From Eudorina sp. 2006-703-Eu-15 (lineage: Eukaryota; Chlorophyta; Chlorophyceae; Chlamydomonadales; Volvocaceae): a stretch of 64,000 bases of DNA. Position 1 is the stretch's first letter; the number at the start of each line of letters is the position of its first letter. A program made the position numbers and the translations under genes. Where the stretch lies: the NCBI GenBank assembly GCA_003117195.1, contig BDSI01000022.1, positions 991,752 through 1,055,751 of the forward strand, written 5' to 3'. The notes below the pieces were generated by a model, which saw only the letters and a program-made list of their open reading frames with translations, was not told where the DNA came from and did not search any database. Shown piece by piece: positions 13,201 through 25,347 of this stretch.

Positions 13201-16200
13201 CGGCAGCTGCGACCACCTCTGCCGCCGCCGACGCCGCGCCGCCAGGATTTGGACCAGCAGGGTCCGTCGCCGTCGCCGCCGCCGTCGCCGCCGTCGCGAC
13301 ACGGCCCTCCTGACGGACGCCATTAGAAGCTTTGCAACCAACCAACCAACCAACCAACCAACCAACCGACCAACGAACCAACACCACGCCATCGGGCACA
13401 CAGGTCGTGGGGCGCAGCAGGGGAGACAGAGGACGGGTGGTTGGGTGAGACCTGAGACGGCGGACGTTCAGATGTGGCGAAAATGGCGGGGATACCGGCA
13501 GGCAGGGCGGTCAGGTGCGCGGGCGGAACAAGAGCGGGTATCGTACTGCCGTACTCAAGCGCAGTGACCGCCGGCGCCGAAGCCCAGATACGCAGATAGA
13601 TCTCTGCACACCCAAGGACGTAAGGCCCTTGCCTGTGTGTATCAATGTAAGGTACTATCTTGCCGCGCGGCCCAGGTTTTTGCCCCGCGGCTGACCTCTT
13701 GCGCTCGGATCACCTGCCAATGGTGTTGGTCCGGCGGTCCCGCGTGCTACTCGGGCGTCTCGGCTCACTGCCCTTCCTGTCCTTCCTGCCCTTCCTGCCC
13801 TTCTTGCTGTCCTTCCTGCCCTTCCTGCTGTCCTTCCTGCCCTTACGATTGTTCGAGTGGTGATACATTTAACATTTCACGGAACTCACCGCCGCACGGT
13901 GCGGCAAGCAGCCCGACCCCGAGCCGGTCTGCGGGCCACCTCTGCGTTTTGCACACCCTACACCCCCCAACGAATCTCCCCCAAGACGCCCTGCACCGCC
14001 GCCACGTTGACGCGCACAACATGTCGTGCATCGTCCCGTACAACGATTGTACAGCACGCACACAGGCAACTTCTATGTGTCGCAGGTTTTCTGCCACGCA
14101 TCGCGCGTTCGGCAGGTTATGGGTTATGGGTTATGGGATTTCCTCGAGGTTTCCCTAGCACACGCACACACACGCGCGTGCGCAACACATACGGGTCTGC
14201 TATGTCACCCGCAAGGGGGGTAAGGATTGGGGAACCGATGCGTGGCACAGGAGTCAATACGCGACCCAAGTTACTTACCATGCATACCTGAATTATGCGC
14301 TCACCGTTACCGCGGGCGACCGCGTCGCCGCCGGACCCATCCCGGACCAACCAACGCGACATAGCACGAAGACGGACCACACCCCAGACAGCACAAATTA
14401 TTGAGAACGTAGTACTCACCTGCGCAAATGGGACGAAAGGCGGACGGACGGCGAGGCGAACGGAAGATGTGAGTGGCAACAAAGGGCAGACAAGTGGCAG
14501 GCAAAGGTTAAATTAAAGGAAAAGAAGAAAAGATCACACAACCCCGGCGGCGACGCAGCGCGAAAATGGATGGGTCCGGGAAACAGTAGACGGAAATAGC
14601 GGTGCAAGAATGTACGGGTGTACGGAAGGGCGACGTCGCAGTCGGGCGTAGGGGTTGGCAAACACAGAAACGTAAGTGCCGCAATCAGGGAGTATGCGAG
14701 CTGCGCAGGGCCGGCGGTGGTGGCGGTGGTGGTGGGCGCTACGAGAGGGCCGGGTGGCGGACCGGGGTGATCGGCTCCCCACCAGCCCGGCCGGGCGCGC
14801 GCGGCCTTACGCATGAGAGACCGCGGGCGCAGAGGGTTGCGATCGGGGGCGCGGGTGTGCGGGCGGTGCGGCGGGTGGTGGGGGACGGTGGGGCGCGGGG
14901 CGGTGACGGGGAGGGGTGGGTGGGTGGGGATGGGGGCGGGTGTGTGTGTGTGTGGGCGGAAGGAAGGAGCACGCGGGTGTGTGCGGGGGAGGCGATGGAG
15001 AGGCATGCGGGGCTCAACCGAGGATTTGTAGGATAGTAGAGAGACGACGGAGAGCAACACCGCCGGATGGGCCCGGACGGCGACCGCTGTATCATAACCC
15101 GCAAGGGGGGGAAGACGCCGACGAGTAGTGGACGGCACCTGCCCGCAGAGCACGTGTGTGCGTGTGTGTGTGTGTTATCAAGGAGAAAAGCGTGTGTGTG
15201 TGTGCCGAACTCCTAGACTTCCTTGGTAGCCCCGGCCGCAGCATTCAACACCTCGCTCTCACCGCAACTGGAGCGCGAGCTGCCGTACACGGTCCCCGTT
15301 GTCGTCCGTACGCCTGTGCCCGTGCCTGTTCCCGTGCCTGTTCCGGTGCCTGTTCCCGTGCCCGTCGGCGTCGGTGTGGGTGTGGGTGTGAGTGTGGGCG
15401 TGGGCGTCGATGTCGCGCTGAACGTCAGGGCGGAGGCCGCAGATGCCCTGCCACGGCCTGTGGCTTCCGGAAGCTCAGCCGTGACCGCCGCCGCCGATGG
15501 GCCGCCGCGGTCGTGCGGCATTGACAGTAGCTGCGGGTACTGCCGTTGCGGGTGCTGGATGTGGTGACGCTGGTGCGGGCGGTCCATTTGCTGCGCCAAG
15601 GCCTGCGCGAACGCCGCGCTGCTGCGCCGCGGCTCCGGAACCAACGTCCAGATGGAGGCCTGGTCGACCTGTGCCGTACGGACGCCGTACACGTTGATCA
15701 GGTGGCGGTGCCCGACGGCCCCGACCTGCCGGGCTGCGGTCAGCGCGGGGCCGTCCGGGGCCAGCGCGCCGCTGCACAGCAGTTTGAACACCACCGGAAG
15801 GCCCCTCCAGGTGCCTGGCTCCCGGCGAAATGTAGTTCCGCCAGGACGATGACGCAGTTGCAAAAGGAGCGGCAGCAGCGACAACAGCAGCGGCAACAAC
15901 AGCAGCAGTATCAGCAGCAGCATCACGCGGTGAGGATTAAGCAAACAAGCATTGTCAGGTTGTCGCACAATGCAGCAAGGGCAGGCGGGGGCTTTACACC
16001 GTTCGTAACATCGCGTGTAGCAAAAGCGAAGGCCATGCGACACGTCCAAGTCAAAGATAACCGATCTCCCGCAACCAACCGCCATCGTATGTCCCCCGCG
16101 GGTACGACAGTAGCAGGCGCATGTACGGCCGATCCACTCTTCCGGATTCCGGGCGAGCCGGGGATTTAACCCGAACTGACCCAACGGGTCGCTGTGCCGT

Positions 16201-18262
16201 ACGCACATCTACCTGTCAAGATGCTCGACCGGCCGCCGCCGGCGGCGACCGTCAATGGCTGTACGGCGTTCTCCAGGTCGCCTATCAGGCCGCTCAACCG
16301 GCAGAATGGCAGTTGACTGTGCGCGTTGACTGACTCCGCAGAGGTATCCAGCGGCAGTAGGGGCAGCAGCGGCGCCGCCAGGTACCTCCGCTGGCGGCTG
16401 CGGTTCGACAATCCAAGCCCCGCCGCGGCCGCCGCCGCCACGGCCGCCGCCGCCGCTGCCTCAGCCGCCGTCGGCGGAACGCCGCCGGCGAAACCAACGT
16501 CGACGGCCGCTCCGACGCTGTCCAATGCGCAGCCGTGAAGGTCGCCCGACGTCACTGTCGTACCCGGTGAGATGCCCGTGCCCAGAAATCCCGCCGCCGC
16601 CGCCAAGTTGACGGGGTCCCTGGAAGACGCCTCCGGCTGTGACGAAGGCGGCTGCGTCGCCGCGGTGTCCGCCCCCGTCACCACACCGCCGGAAGCTGCT
16701 GCGTCCCTCCGCATCGCGACTGCACCGGCGCCAGCAAATGGTACCTGCTCACGCAGCCGCGGCGGCGCCGGCGACCCCGCAGTGGAGTCCGCCGTACTTG
16801 CCGTACCAGCATTAGAGTTAATAATTGGACGGAAGGAGACCGGCCCGCGGATCCCGTCGCTGCTGTGCGGGTCACCGCCGCCGACGCCGCCGCCGACGCC
16901 GCGGCCGCCGCCGTGCCAAGCGCCGCCGCCGCCGCCGGCTTCCACGGGCTGCAGGATGGGCAAAATGCCGCGGTAGGAATCTGATGCGGGCCTTACATTT
17001 GGTGTCGCCGCAGCGCCCTCCTGCGACGACGATGGCGGTAGGCCGTGTCTGTCGGGCGTGCTCCGGCGGTGGTGTAGCGCCCGCTGGCGGATAATGTCGG
17101 CGCCGGTGCCGAGGCGCGAGGAGGGCGCCGCCACCTGCGGCTCCGCGATGTGCGATGTGTGAGACAGGTGTGACCGCCGCGACACTGACGGCTGCGGCGA
17201 CAGCGACGGCTGTGGCGACAGCGACGGCCGCGGCGACAGCGACGGCTGTGGCGACAGCGACGGCGGCGGCGACAGCGGCGGCGTGGCGCTGGCGGACATG
17301 CCCGTGCCGCTCGTGCCGCCGCCTGCCGTACTGAGTGTGGAGACGACGCCCCCGACGCTCATCCGGAAGTTACTGGCGGCGCTGGCGGCCCGGCCACCGC
17401 CGCCACCGCCGCCGCCGCTGGCCGTGCCCTGCCCTACCCCCGAAACCTTCAGCAACCGGGCGCTGCTGGCACTGGTGCGGTGTCGGTGCCGACGGGGCAG
17501 GGGCGACGGTCGGCGGCGCGGCGCCGCCGCCGCCGTCGTGCCCGGTCCCACTGCGGCCGCCGCCCGCTGACCCAGGGAGCCGACGGATGGGTTCACGGAG
17601 GACGAGGAGGTGGTGGCGGAGCCCAGGGGCGGTGTCGCCGCCTGCGCACTGCCCACGAGCCCCAGGCTGCCCGGTGACATGAAGCGCATCTGTTGCTCCG
17701 AAGCCCCGCCGGGGCCGCATGACGTCGACGTCGCCGGGTAGTCGACCCCGCTGGCCTCGCTGGCGCGGCGGTGGTTGGAAGGCTCCAGGACGCTGCTGCC
17801 GGCGTGGGTGGTGGCGATGGAGACGGGCGGCGTGGAGAGCAGCGTGGCCTCGCTGAGGGTGCGGGTGTTGGTGAAGGTGGTGGTTGCGCCGCCGTCCGAC
17901 TGCAGGAGGCCGCGGACGCCCTCCAGCATGGCATCCACCACGGAGGATTGCTCGTGGCCCGGTTGTGACCAGGAATGGGCGGGGGAGGGGTGCCAGGGGG
18001 GCACGACGTAGCCGAGGGCGTAGCCAGCGACGGGCGGGGTGGGGGACGGCGCTGCCGTACAGGCTTCCTCGATGGCGGTGACAGGCATGACGTTGGTTTG
18101 GGGATCGGCTTGCGGGGGAAGGTCGGTGGAGGCGGTCAGGGAGCGGGCATCCGTGACCCGCGCCTGCGGCAACTCGTCCTCAGAGGCGGAAAGGCTCTCG
18201 CCCGCCGCGCCGCGACCATCGCTGCGACGGATTGGAAGGCAGCATGCGAGAAAGCGGCGCAT
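7229..18262 (-). CDS. Large protein-kinase-like protein, probable pseudokinase, polyQ tail
   Basis: Seven exons joined with consistent phases: 18262-16213, 15814-15252, 13309-12713, 12078-11860, 9379-9187, 8577 to about 8423, 7963-7229; about 1,503 aa. Residues 1-660 are low-complexity Ser/Pro/Ala/Gly, starting MRRFLACCLP; an in-frame Met 29 codons upstream (18349) is the alternative start. Kinase fold landmarks in order are a glycine-rich AAGGGRSSILTGTWRG, the VVFK lysine (about 694), the helix-C/strand region GHRHLINVYG, the hinge VMIMEHCEMGDL, the catalytic loop HGGVKPTNVLL (about 1120), LADASFS (about 1144), GLLYNSPEAL, DVWAFG (about 1183) and DPHDRPTC. The HRD aspartate is Gly and DFG is DAS, so catalysis is probably lost. 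Exon 6 ends either at a GC donor (CAG/GCGAGT) or at CGG/GTTCCC. The last exon encodes polyproline and a long polyQ run. Family: volvocine Ser/Thr-Tyr kinase-like proteins with long N-terminal extensions; a signalling or scaffold role is inference. Confidence 0.75.
7320..7408. repeat. CAG/CTG trinucleotide tract
   Basis: A CTG/TTG run on the plus strand. On the minus strand it reads as uninterrupted glutamine codons (CAG/CAA mixture) near residue 1,445 of the kinase-like protein. Confidence 0.9.
10122..10180. repeat. 59-bp dispersed repeat, copy 1, running into (AC)n
   Basis: The block beginning ggttgcattgctggacacgg and ending in a CTCCT-GATAAC before a CA tract recurs almost exactly at 11772-11830. 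It is partly present at 10844-10863 and, inverted, at about 15171-15188. Each copy abuts an (AC)n microsatellite, suggesting the end of a mobile element. Confidence 0.7.
10181..10257. repeat. (AC)n microsatellite
   Basis: About 38 perfect AC dinucleotides. Open frames of alternating Thr-His or Val-Cys across it are artefacts. Confidence 0.95.
10258..10833 (+). mobile_element. SINE-like element with tRNA T-arm
   Basis: It begins with ATGGG-TTCGAAT-CCCAT, a perfect 5-bp TψC stem with a 7-base loop (B box), directly after an (AC)n tract. It ends near 10808 in a sequence that runs straight into a second (AC)n tract. A tRNA-like 5' part and a simple-repeat 3' tail are the usual layout of tRNA-derived SINEs. 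The A box and the rest of the tRNA are not visible, so the 5' boundary is uncertain. It lies in an intron of the kinase-like gene. Confidence 0.4.
11772..11830. repeat. 59-bp dispersed repeat, copy 2
   Basis: Near-identical to 10122-10180, followed by a short CA tract. It lies just downstream of the splice donor of kinase-like exon 4 (12078-11860). Confidence 0.7.
13335..13385. repeat. (AACC)n tetranucleotide tract
   Basis: About ten AACC units with small variants, in the intron just before kinase-like exon 3. Confidence 0.85.
17165..17290. repeat. 18-bp coding minisatellite
   Basis: Repeats of gcgacagcgacggctgtg encode Pro-Ser-Leu-Ser-Pro-Gln/Arg in the N-terminal part of the kinase-like protein. 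Confidence 0.8.
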
Positions 18263-18490
18263 GTCCGCGTCTGTGGCTGGCTGAGAGAGATGAAGGCTGC
18301 TTGCAACAATCGCCCGGCCAGTTGGTTGCGCGCTCGGCCGGCTGGTCACGGCTTTGATACCAGCTTGATGATCTTTAGCACGCGTGGATGTCGTCCATGC
18401 GCTGAGCGCTCGTGTCGCCCTTATGCACGAGCATCAAGTCCCAAACTGGAATTAGCTGGGATGAGCTAACCCTGGCGAGCGATATATGTC

Positions 18491-18498
18491 TATATATA
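18491..18498 (-). promoter_or_regulatory. TATA box of the kinase-like gene
   Basis: TATATATA on the minus strand, about 230 bases before the preferred Met at 18262 and 142 before the alternative Met at 18349. It places transcription start near 18465. Confidence 0.5.
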
Positions 18499-18499
18499 C

Positions 18500-19815
18500 T
18501 TCCAATAAAAATAAGTAGCCTTGGGCACAAGAAAACTAAATTCGGTCGACGTATTACAAGGCCGACTGTCGAGACTCCGTAAGAGCAAAGCGCAGCACGC
18601 CCATATTGTTAAACATGCACACAGCCTGCTCAAAGACGGAAGCCAGTTCGCCGCCTGGCTGTTGGTCACACATTTGTAACTAAGCTGTACAGTATCTGGT
18701 TTACGTGCCTCGTTTCGTAGTTGGCCGATATGATCAGACCGCAGTGAATCACTGCAGCCCTACAGAACCATCCCTTCCGGGTGCAGGGTGTCGCTGACAA
18801 ACGGGTCAGATTATGTACTGTACGTACTTCAGAATCGTCAACCGTAACAGCTCGTTGACGTCTGGAGATGTACTCGTGAGCGCGTTCGCAAGCCTGACGT
18901 CTGGAGATGCAATCGCGAGCTCGTTCGCAAGCCACGTCTTCCATCGGAGGGCTTTTTCTTCACAGCATACCGACGCACTTTTTAGAGAGCGATGAGCCGA
19001 CTGAATTGTAGCGAGAGGTGGTATAAAAGTCATTGTGGGACACAAATTCTTTATAGATACCGCAAGATATGATCCGCGCGGCAGCGGAGTCCAGCTTGGC
19101 GTTCTGCACCTATGCCCACATACATGGCATTCCACACAACTTCAAATCTTTTACCTACTCACGAACGAAAGCGGAGTACATGAATGGCGCTCGAGCACCG
19201 ACCGGCAGGGACCGGCGCGCGACGGCCGCAAACCGACTAGCCACGAATCGTCCACACTGACAACCGTTATCGACCATGCACCCGATTTTTAAAAATTTGA
19301 GGCGGTAAGCACACTCGTTGTTGGGTTTTACTGGGCAACTTACGGCTAACAGTTTGTTTTTAACTTTCTCCATGCGGCACGAATACTACGGTAACCTAAT
19401 GCACAGACGGTTGATGAAAGAAGAAGTTGCGGCCATCCCAGTTTCGGATTGGCCCGAGGGGCGTTTCTTTGAAGGAATCATGCTGCGCCTGACCCTCATC
19501 TTGCCAGGGCGCAACTCGTACGGCACATGTAACCTACGGCAGGTCGGCATTCCCTTTCCCAAACTTAGCTAGGCGCTGGCAATTACTACACGCACGACTG
19601 TGTCTAGAAGGACATGTCCAGGGAAAGTTCATAATCGTTTTGTCCTGCAACGGGACGCGGCGTGCGGAATATTTCTAAAACCTGTCACATCGAGCCGTTG
19701 CAGGCCGTTCCGGCGCTATTGGGGAAATCAACTTGTCATTTAAATGGATGAGATCTAGCGCAGGCACAAACTCGCACACACAGTATGCCTCGTACCGCAT
19801 GAACTCTTATAGATG
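18500..19815. other. Intergenic; one 42-bp direct duplication
   Basis: No credible gene on either strand. At about 18852-18932 a unit containing tgacgtctggagatg and gcgttcgcaagc is present twice in tandem. Confidence 0.5.
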
Positions 19816-20309
19816 CAGTGCCGCTATCTTGGGGTTTGCCGACGAAATTTTTTGAAAAAGTCCGCTTTCCGACGAAATTTCCTAGGGTCAAATCGTCGGA
19901 AGAAAGGCGCCGAAGGCGCCGTTTAAGCTAGAAAATCGTCGCGGGCCAGACGAAGAAATCTTAAGGAAAACAGTATCATTTCGTCGCTGGCATCGAAGAA
20001 AAGTCTGCACGACGATGAAGAAGCCGGCCATAGACAACAAAGGTCGACAGCCCGGCGTTTGTGGAGCATCGAAGACAAATGACTTTTGCCTATGCTGTTG
20101 GTGGCAAGGAGAGCGTGCAAATTTGAGCGGAGCTTGGGCTGCTGGGCGTTCGAAATTTTATGTAAGTTTGAAGGCGTAATCGTCGCCCCGTACGAATTTT
20201 TTTGCCTTTTGAAAGCCAATTTCGTCGCCTGCCAAACGAAAATTTTGAGCTTTTCTAAAGTCAAATCGTCGATCGGCCCGAAGGCTCCAGAAGTAAGATA
20301 GCGGCACTG
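19816..20309. mobile_element. hAT-type MITE (494 bp)
   Basis: Perfect 15-bp terminal inverted repeats CAGTGCCGCTATCTT (19816-19830, and its complement at 20295-20309) are flanked on both sides by TATAGATG. That is an 8-bp target duplication, typical of the hAT superfamily. The interior has no coding frame but carries repeated CGACGAAATTT motifs in both orientations. It is non-autonomous. Confidence 0.85.
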
Positions 20310-20900
20310 TATAGATGTCCTATCTCCTACTAGAAAGGGCGTGCCGCACACCCGATTTTGCAGGATGCGTCCCTCGGATAGCATCGGCCATGTCCAAGTG
20401 CTGTAATGGCACAAACTGACAAGGCCGAAAGCGGCCGAGTTTGAAAAATCATACATGATGAGCAAGCGGTCGTACGTGTCGACATTCATTCATGGCCCTT
20501 GCAACAACGCTGTTTACCGTCAACGAGCGACGCATCGCTGCAGACATACCAATGGCACAGCGTTGACTACCAGTTATCATCTTCCCGGCCATACCAGCAC
20601 TTGTTTGGGGTTTGTTGGGGTTCAGCCGTCGGGGTCGTTGGGTTCGAGTAAAGTCGTTAAGCCAAACAGCCATGCGTGTTGCCCAACGCAGCCGCACTAA
20701 CAATCCAAAACATCCAAACGAGCCGTCGAAACCTCAGCAAAGCCTACCTGACACGCCATATGGTCGAAGAAGACAATATCTGACCGGGCCCGACGTTGGC
20801 CAAGGGCTGCTGACCCAGCCCTAAGGGAAAGACCGCCGAAGCACTCATCCCCGGCGGGATATGGGGGAGAGGGGCGTAAAGGGCCTCTGCTCCCTCGCTC
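20310..20900. other. Intergenic, nothing recognised
   Basis: No gene or clear repeat seen. Confidence 0.4.
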
Positions 20901-22860
20901 TCAACCAACGGCACTCGCCCGATCCCCATTCTACCGAGGACCGGTGACAGCGGTGCCCCCTCAAGGGATTGGGCAAAAGCCCATCCTGGGCGGGCTGCGC
21001 CTTGCAACCCGCTGTTCAACCTCATCAATCCCTTGCAGCACCCAGGGCGCGTTCCTCAGCAATTCGGATGCGCGCCCCTGCCGGTGCGGTAAAGCTAGCC
21101 TGGTCCCGCGCGCGTTCCTACTAGCTGAGCCCAGCTGAGCCAGAGCGAGGTCGTCTCGCACGCGTCAGGCCTTGCTGTGTCCGGGGTATGCAGTCGGGCG
21201 CTCCATGATGGGGCTATATATGGTTTGCACAAGGCAGCACATTACCAAATAAGCCTCCCTGTCGTACACCTCTTCCCTGCGCAATCGGCCCCTCACAAGT
21301 CCCGCTGCCAACTCCCACTGGTCTGGCCCGGCCCTCCTCGGGCACCCACGGATCCTCTACGTGCCCGGAAGTGGTCTTCCTTGGTCCCAATCCCTACGCC
21401 CTAGTGCCGCGCGCTGCTATCTATCCATCAAGAGTCTACGTCTACTGGCTGCACGCAGCGGATCCGGCCGTCTACTACCGATAGGATTGGGTGGTCCGGT
21501 CCCACCCCCTCCCATCCCCGTCGCGGTCGGCCCAGTTCTGCAAAACTGGCGACCCGCTGCCAGAACTCCATGACTGCGCGCGCCTTAACTACATCTACCG
21601 GCGACGGGGCAGCCGGCGCCCCCGGCACGGGTTGTGCGCCCCCGTTGCGGGTCGCTGCACGTAGCCCAACCCTCGCCCGCTCCATGGCCGTCAGCGCCGC
21701 TAGGGCAATGATATCCCAAACCCCTTGTTGCGCCTCCTGCGGCGGCTCAGCCAGCCACACATTGGCTCGGGTGACGGGGCCCTGAACGTGTGCCCCGATC
21801 TGTTGTACCACTGCCTGAGCGACCGGGCATGCCCAGAAATGGTGTGCCCGTGGTGAACACGGGTGGGGCCCCGCGCCACCGTACCCGCCGCACCCACACG
21901 CCTCGGGGTGGGTGCTGTGAAGGTGGCTGTTGCCAGGCAGCGGGACCCCGTCAACCACCGGGCGCCACCGTGTTTCCTTGTGCTCCCGTTCCCACTTGAT
22001 GGTCCAAAGCCGCTGTAGGATGGCAGGCATGCTGGATGCCGGGGGTTTGCTGTAGGACTAGCTACTTCGACTGTCTCAAGCTGTTCCCGGGCTACCTGTT
22101 CGTATGCAGCGTGAAGTCGTGTGTGTGCTACATGGTTGGTGGTGCATAACCCCATACCTGTACAACTACTGTACAACTACCGACCCATACGAGCCATAGG
22201 CCCAAGGGCACACGAAAACGCCTTAAAGCACGCACATGACGCTGCACTAGCAGGAAAAAAAAGAGACCACTACCGTCCAAAGGGAACGATTGAGTTGTGA
22301 TGGGCCGACATGCACTCCAGGAGCCTTGCTAACCGAGCCGGGTCCCAGGCCATGGCTTCCAGGATGGTATGTAGTAAAGTGGGGAAAAATCTACTCGGCG
22401 CGTCCTCGACCTGACCTTCGACCTCGCAGCAACGACAAACCCGCTGTTCCCTGGGGACGCGCACGGTGTCTGCCCCTACGCCCTCTGTTGGCCTCCAGCG
22501 CCCAGCAAGACAACCTGAACCGCATTATCTTGCGGTGTGTGCTACAGGGTACGATTACCGTAGCATATGGCGGCCACATCACGGCTGGGCCAGCATACGG
22601 CATGGCCCAGCCTGTCAAACAGACGAGCCGCCCAGCATGACAAGCCATACAGGATACAGCCCGTGCGTGCTGCCAGCAGGAGCCGTCCTCACAACGCAAA
22701 CAGACAGGTGTCACGGTAATGTAGCCGTTCTGGTCCCTTACTCCGTTCCAACTGGCCCAGATAGCTCGTAGGCACCTCAGCTCATCAACACCAACCAAGG
22801 ACTGCGCACCCAACCTCCATTACCCGGGGGCGAGGGGGGGGGGGTCACGCAGCCATACCG
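20900..22860 (-). pseudogene. LINE-type retrotransposon remnant, C-terminal part
   Basis: Minus-strand frames carry the Cys-rich end of LINE ORF2 proteins: first FRLSCWALEANRGRR and VPREQRVCRCCEVEGQVED (about 22550-22400), then CGCGGYGG followed by HHFWACPVAQAVV (about 21930-21800). The latter resembles the CxC...HxxxC knuckle after the reverse transcriptase. The pieces are in different frames with stops between them, so it is broken. No polymerase or endonuclease catalytic motif is left. The 5' part (about 22860-22700) is homologous to 38350-38250, showing a multicopy family. Confidence 0.6.
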
Positions 22861-23039
22861 GCAAACACACCAAGTTACCAGCACGCCGGGGTTGCCTCTC
22901 CTGAAAACCGCTCAATACCCGCTGAAATTACTGAAACACGGGGCGGTTAGGGAGACGGAATTAGAACCGGCGGGAGGGGTCATTGCTGGAAATGCCCACA
23001 TGGACTTGGCTGACTTCGCCCTCTTGACATGCAGCCAGG

Positions 23040-24010
23040 CCAACCAAAGCACCAATCGCCCTGACATGCCATACAGCCGGGCTGGCCGATAAAGCCGCCG
23101 GCCTGACATGAATGAATTAATGAACGTTACAGCGGACTCCAAAGGGATCAACGGTGTATACCATGCCATGACATGCCATGACATGCCATACGGCCGGGCT
23201 GGCCGATGAACCGCTGGCCTGACATGCCATACGGCCGGGCTGGCCGATAAAGCCGCCGGCCTGACATGCCATACGGCCGGGCTGGTGAATAGAGCAGCCT
23301 CCTTGACATGCCATACGGCCGGGCTGCCCAATCAAGCCGCCGGCCTGACATGGCTTACGGCCGGGCTGGCTAATTGAGCAGCCTCCCTGACATGCCATAC
23401 GGCCGGGCTGCCCAATGCAGCCGCCGGCCTGACATGCCTTACGGCCGGGCTGGCCGATAAAGCCGCCGGCCTGACATGCCATAAGGCCGGGCTTGCGAAT
23501 AGAGCAGCCTCCCTGACATGCTATACGGCCGGGCTAGTGACCAATGAAACCGCCGCCCTGACATGCCATACGGCCGGGCTGCTGACCAATGAAACCGCCG
23601 CCCTGACATGCGATACGGCCGGGCCGGGCAATGCAATGCAGCCGCCGGCCTAACATGCCATACGGCCGGGCTGCTGACCAATGGAGCTGCCGCCTGACAT
23701 GCCATGCGGCCGGGCTGGCCAATGAATTGCCGCGCTGTCATGCCATGCGGCCGGGCTGCTGATCAATGGAGCCGCCGTCCTTACAAAACAAACGTCCGGG
23801 CTGGCCATGCAATGGCCCCCCTGCTGTCAGGCTGTATGGCTGGGCTGGCCAATGGAGCCGTACTGTCAAGCCATATATACAGCAGGTAGGGCAGCCCGAG
23901 GGAGCCGCCCAGCCTGGCAAGCCACAAGGCCAGGCAGGCTTCATCAGTCCATACGGCCGGGCTGACCAATACCATATAGCCGCCCTTACAAGCAAGCCAT
24001 GCGGCTGAGT
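23040..24010. repeat. 42-bp minisatellite array
   Basis: About 18-20 units of a roughly 42-bp repeat containing gacatgccatacggccgggct. Because 42 is divisible by 3, the minus strand stays open as a 14-residue repeat (MACQAGGFIGQPGR-like). Units decay toward 24.0 kb. It adjoins the LINE remnant and one LINE-like 3' end (core at 23126-23138). Confidence 0.85.
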
Positions 24011-25338
24011 TGCATCAGCAAGCCGCCAACCGCTTGCTGCAACTGTATGCCGCCAACTGCAACTGCCCTCCTTATTACGAGCGGTCTATGTCCATAAACG
24101 GTTCACGTCATTGCTTTCAGTAATTAAGATAATTTAGCCGGCTGCCTCGTTCCCTCGCTGTGAAACAAGGGTCTTTTTGTCGTCGCCAGTTGCGCCAGTT
24201 GATCTATTGCTTTCATGGCCGTGCTTGTCGTTTGCAGAAAGTTCGCTCAACAAATCTACGTGCAGCATAACTTCACTTTTACCCTGAAAACAAGACAAAT
24301 ACGCCTTACGGCGCGACCTTTGCGTTACCATTACCGCCGGTTTACCGCGCAGATTACCGCTTTTTTACCAGCAAATTACCGCTTTGTACCAGCGTACGGG
24401 TCCCACGCCGTTCCCTAGGCTATCCCTTTTTTGCCGTATCCGGCAAAATCGGGTATGACACACGGCAAACCGGCGGGACTCCGCGACATGTGGCGACTGG
24501 TGTCTTGCCTGCCTGCAACATCAAGCAAGGTGCTTCACGGTCTCATGGATTGCACCTAACAGAAGCGCGGTGTGTACGTCGCTCATGGAAGCTGTAGAAG
24601 TTGACACCTGCGGCCATGGTCAAGCCACGCCTACCCTGAACGGTAACTGCCTATGCGAAAGGTAACTGCGGCATAAAGGCGACGTCTTGCGCCCTTCTGC
24701 CCCTGGACTGGGTCACTCCTGGGCCGCAAGCCGCAGAACCTACACAGAAGCGCTTCTCTTACCCCTCATGCTTCCGACGAGATCGGAGGAGGTCAGATTT
24801 GACCATCCACCTCACGTCCTTAAGATGTACCTCTCTGTACGGAAGCTCGTTGGTACGACGGCCAGCTGCACAGGGTCTCTCTCGCGGACCAACACCTACG
24901 GTTCTAATATATGCCCCACGGCTGGGCAATTCACCGCACAACAATCTCGCTTGCCTCTGCGCATCAGCTGTTATGCGCAGGCGAACGTCCAGACAGCAGA
25001 TTACACATGATTGTTTCCCCGCACTCCCCCGCGGCCCCCGTATCAACTTGCGTATTCAGGCATACGCTTATTGCAGGGTTTTTTCACTTTGGTGGGCCTC
25101 TTTCTCATACCTTAACCTGCAGCTGCAAGTACCGCGATGTAGCGACTAAACCTGGCTGACGACAATTTCTGGGCGCCTTGCGCAGTATTCAGATTCGTGC
25201 TTATCATCTCTCTGACAGAATTGTTCTGCATGTTTGGGATTCTCCGTCCGCGGTGACTTAGCTTCCCGCAGTAACTGTCAGGCCGTTGGCCCGTTGCCGC
25301 ATTTACCTGTCGTGACGTCCGGGTTCCGACCACCGTGA
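24011..25338. other. Intergenic; TTACCG-rich stretch
   Basis: No credible gene. At 24324-24400 TTACCG recurs at short intervals, and the complement CGGTAA appears at about 24640. Confidence 0.4.
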
Positions 25339-25347
25339 GCGCCTCGC

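Noticed and set aside
14117..14140. TTATGGG repeats as an interstitial telomere
   Set aside because: Only three units, and they do not match the TTTTAGGG telomere repeat of these algae.
15850..15950. Poly-leucine hydrophobic stretch next to kinase-like exon 2 (possible membrane helix)
   Set aside because: Phase analysis places the acceptor at 15815, so the CAG/CTG-rich poly-Leu reading is intronic.
23040..24010. CRISPR-like array
   Set aside because: The tandem units are contiguous and diverged, with no constant repeat separated by unique spacers, in a eukaryotic genome.
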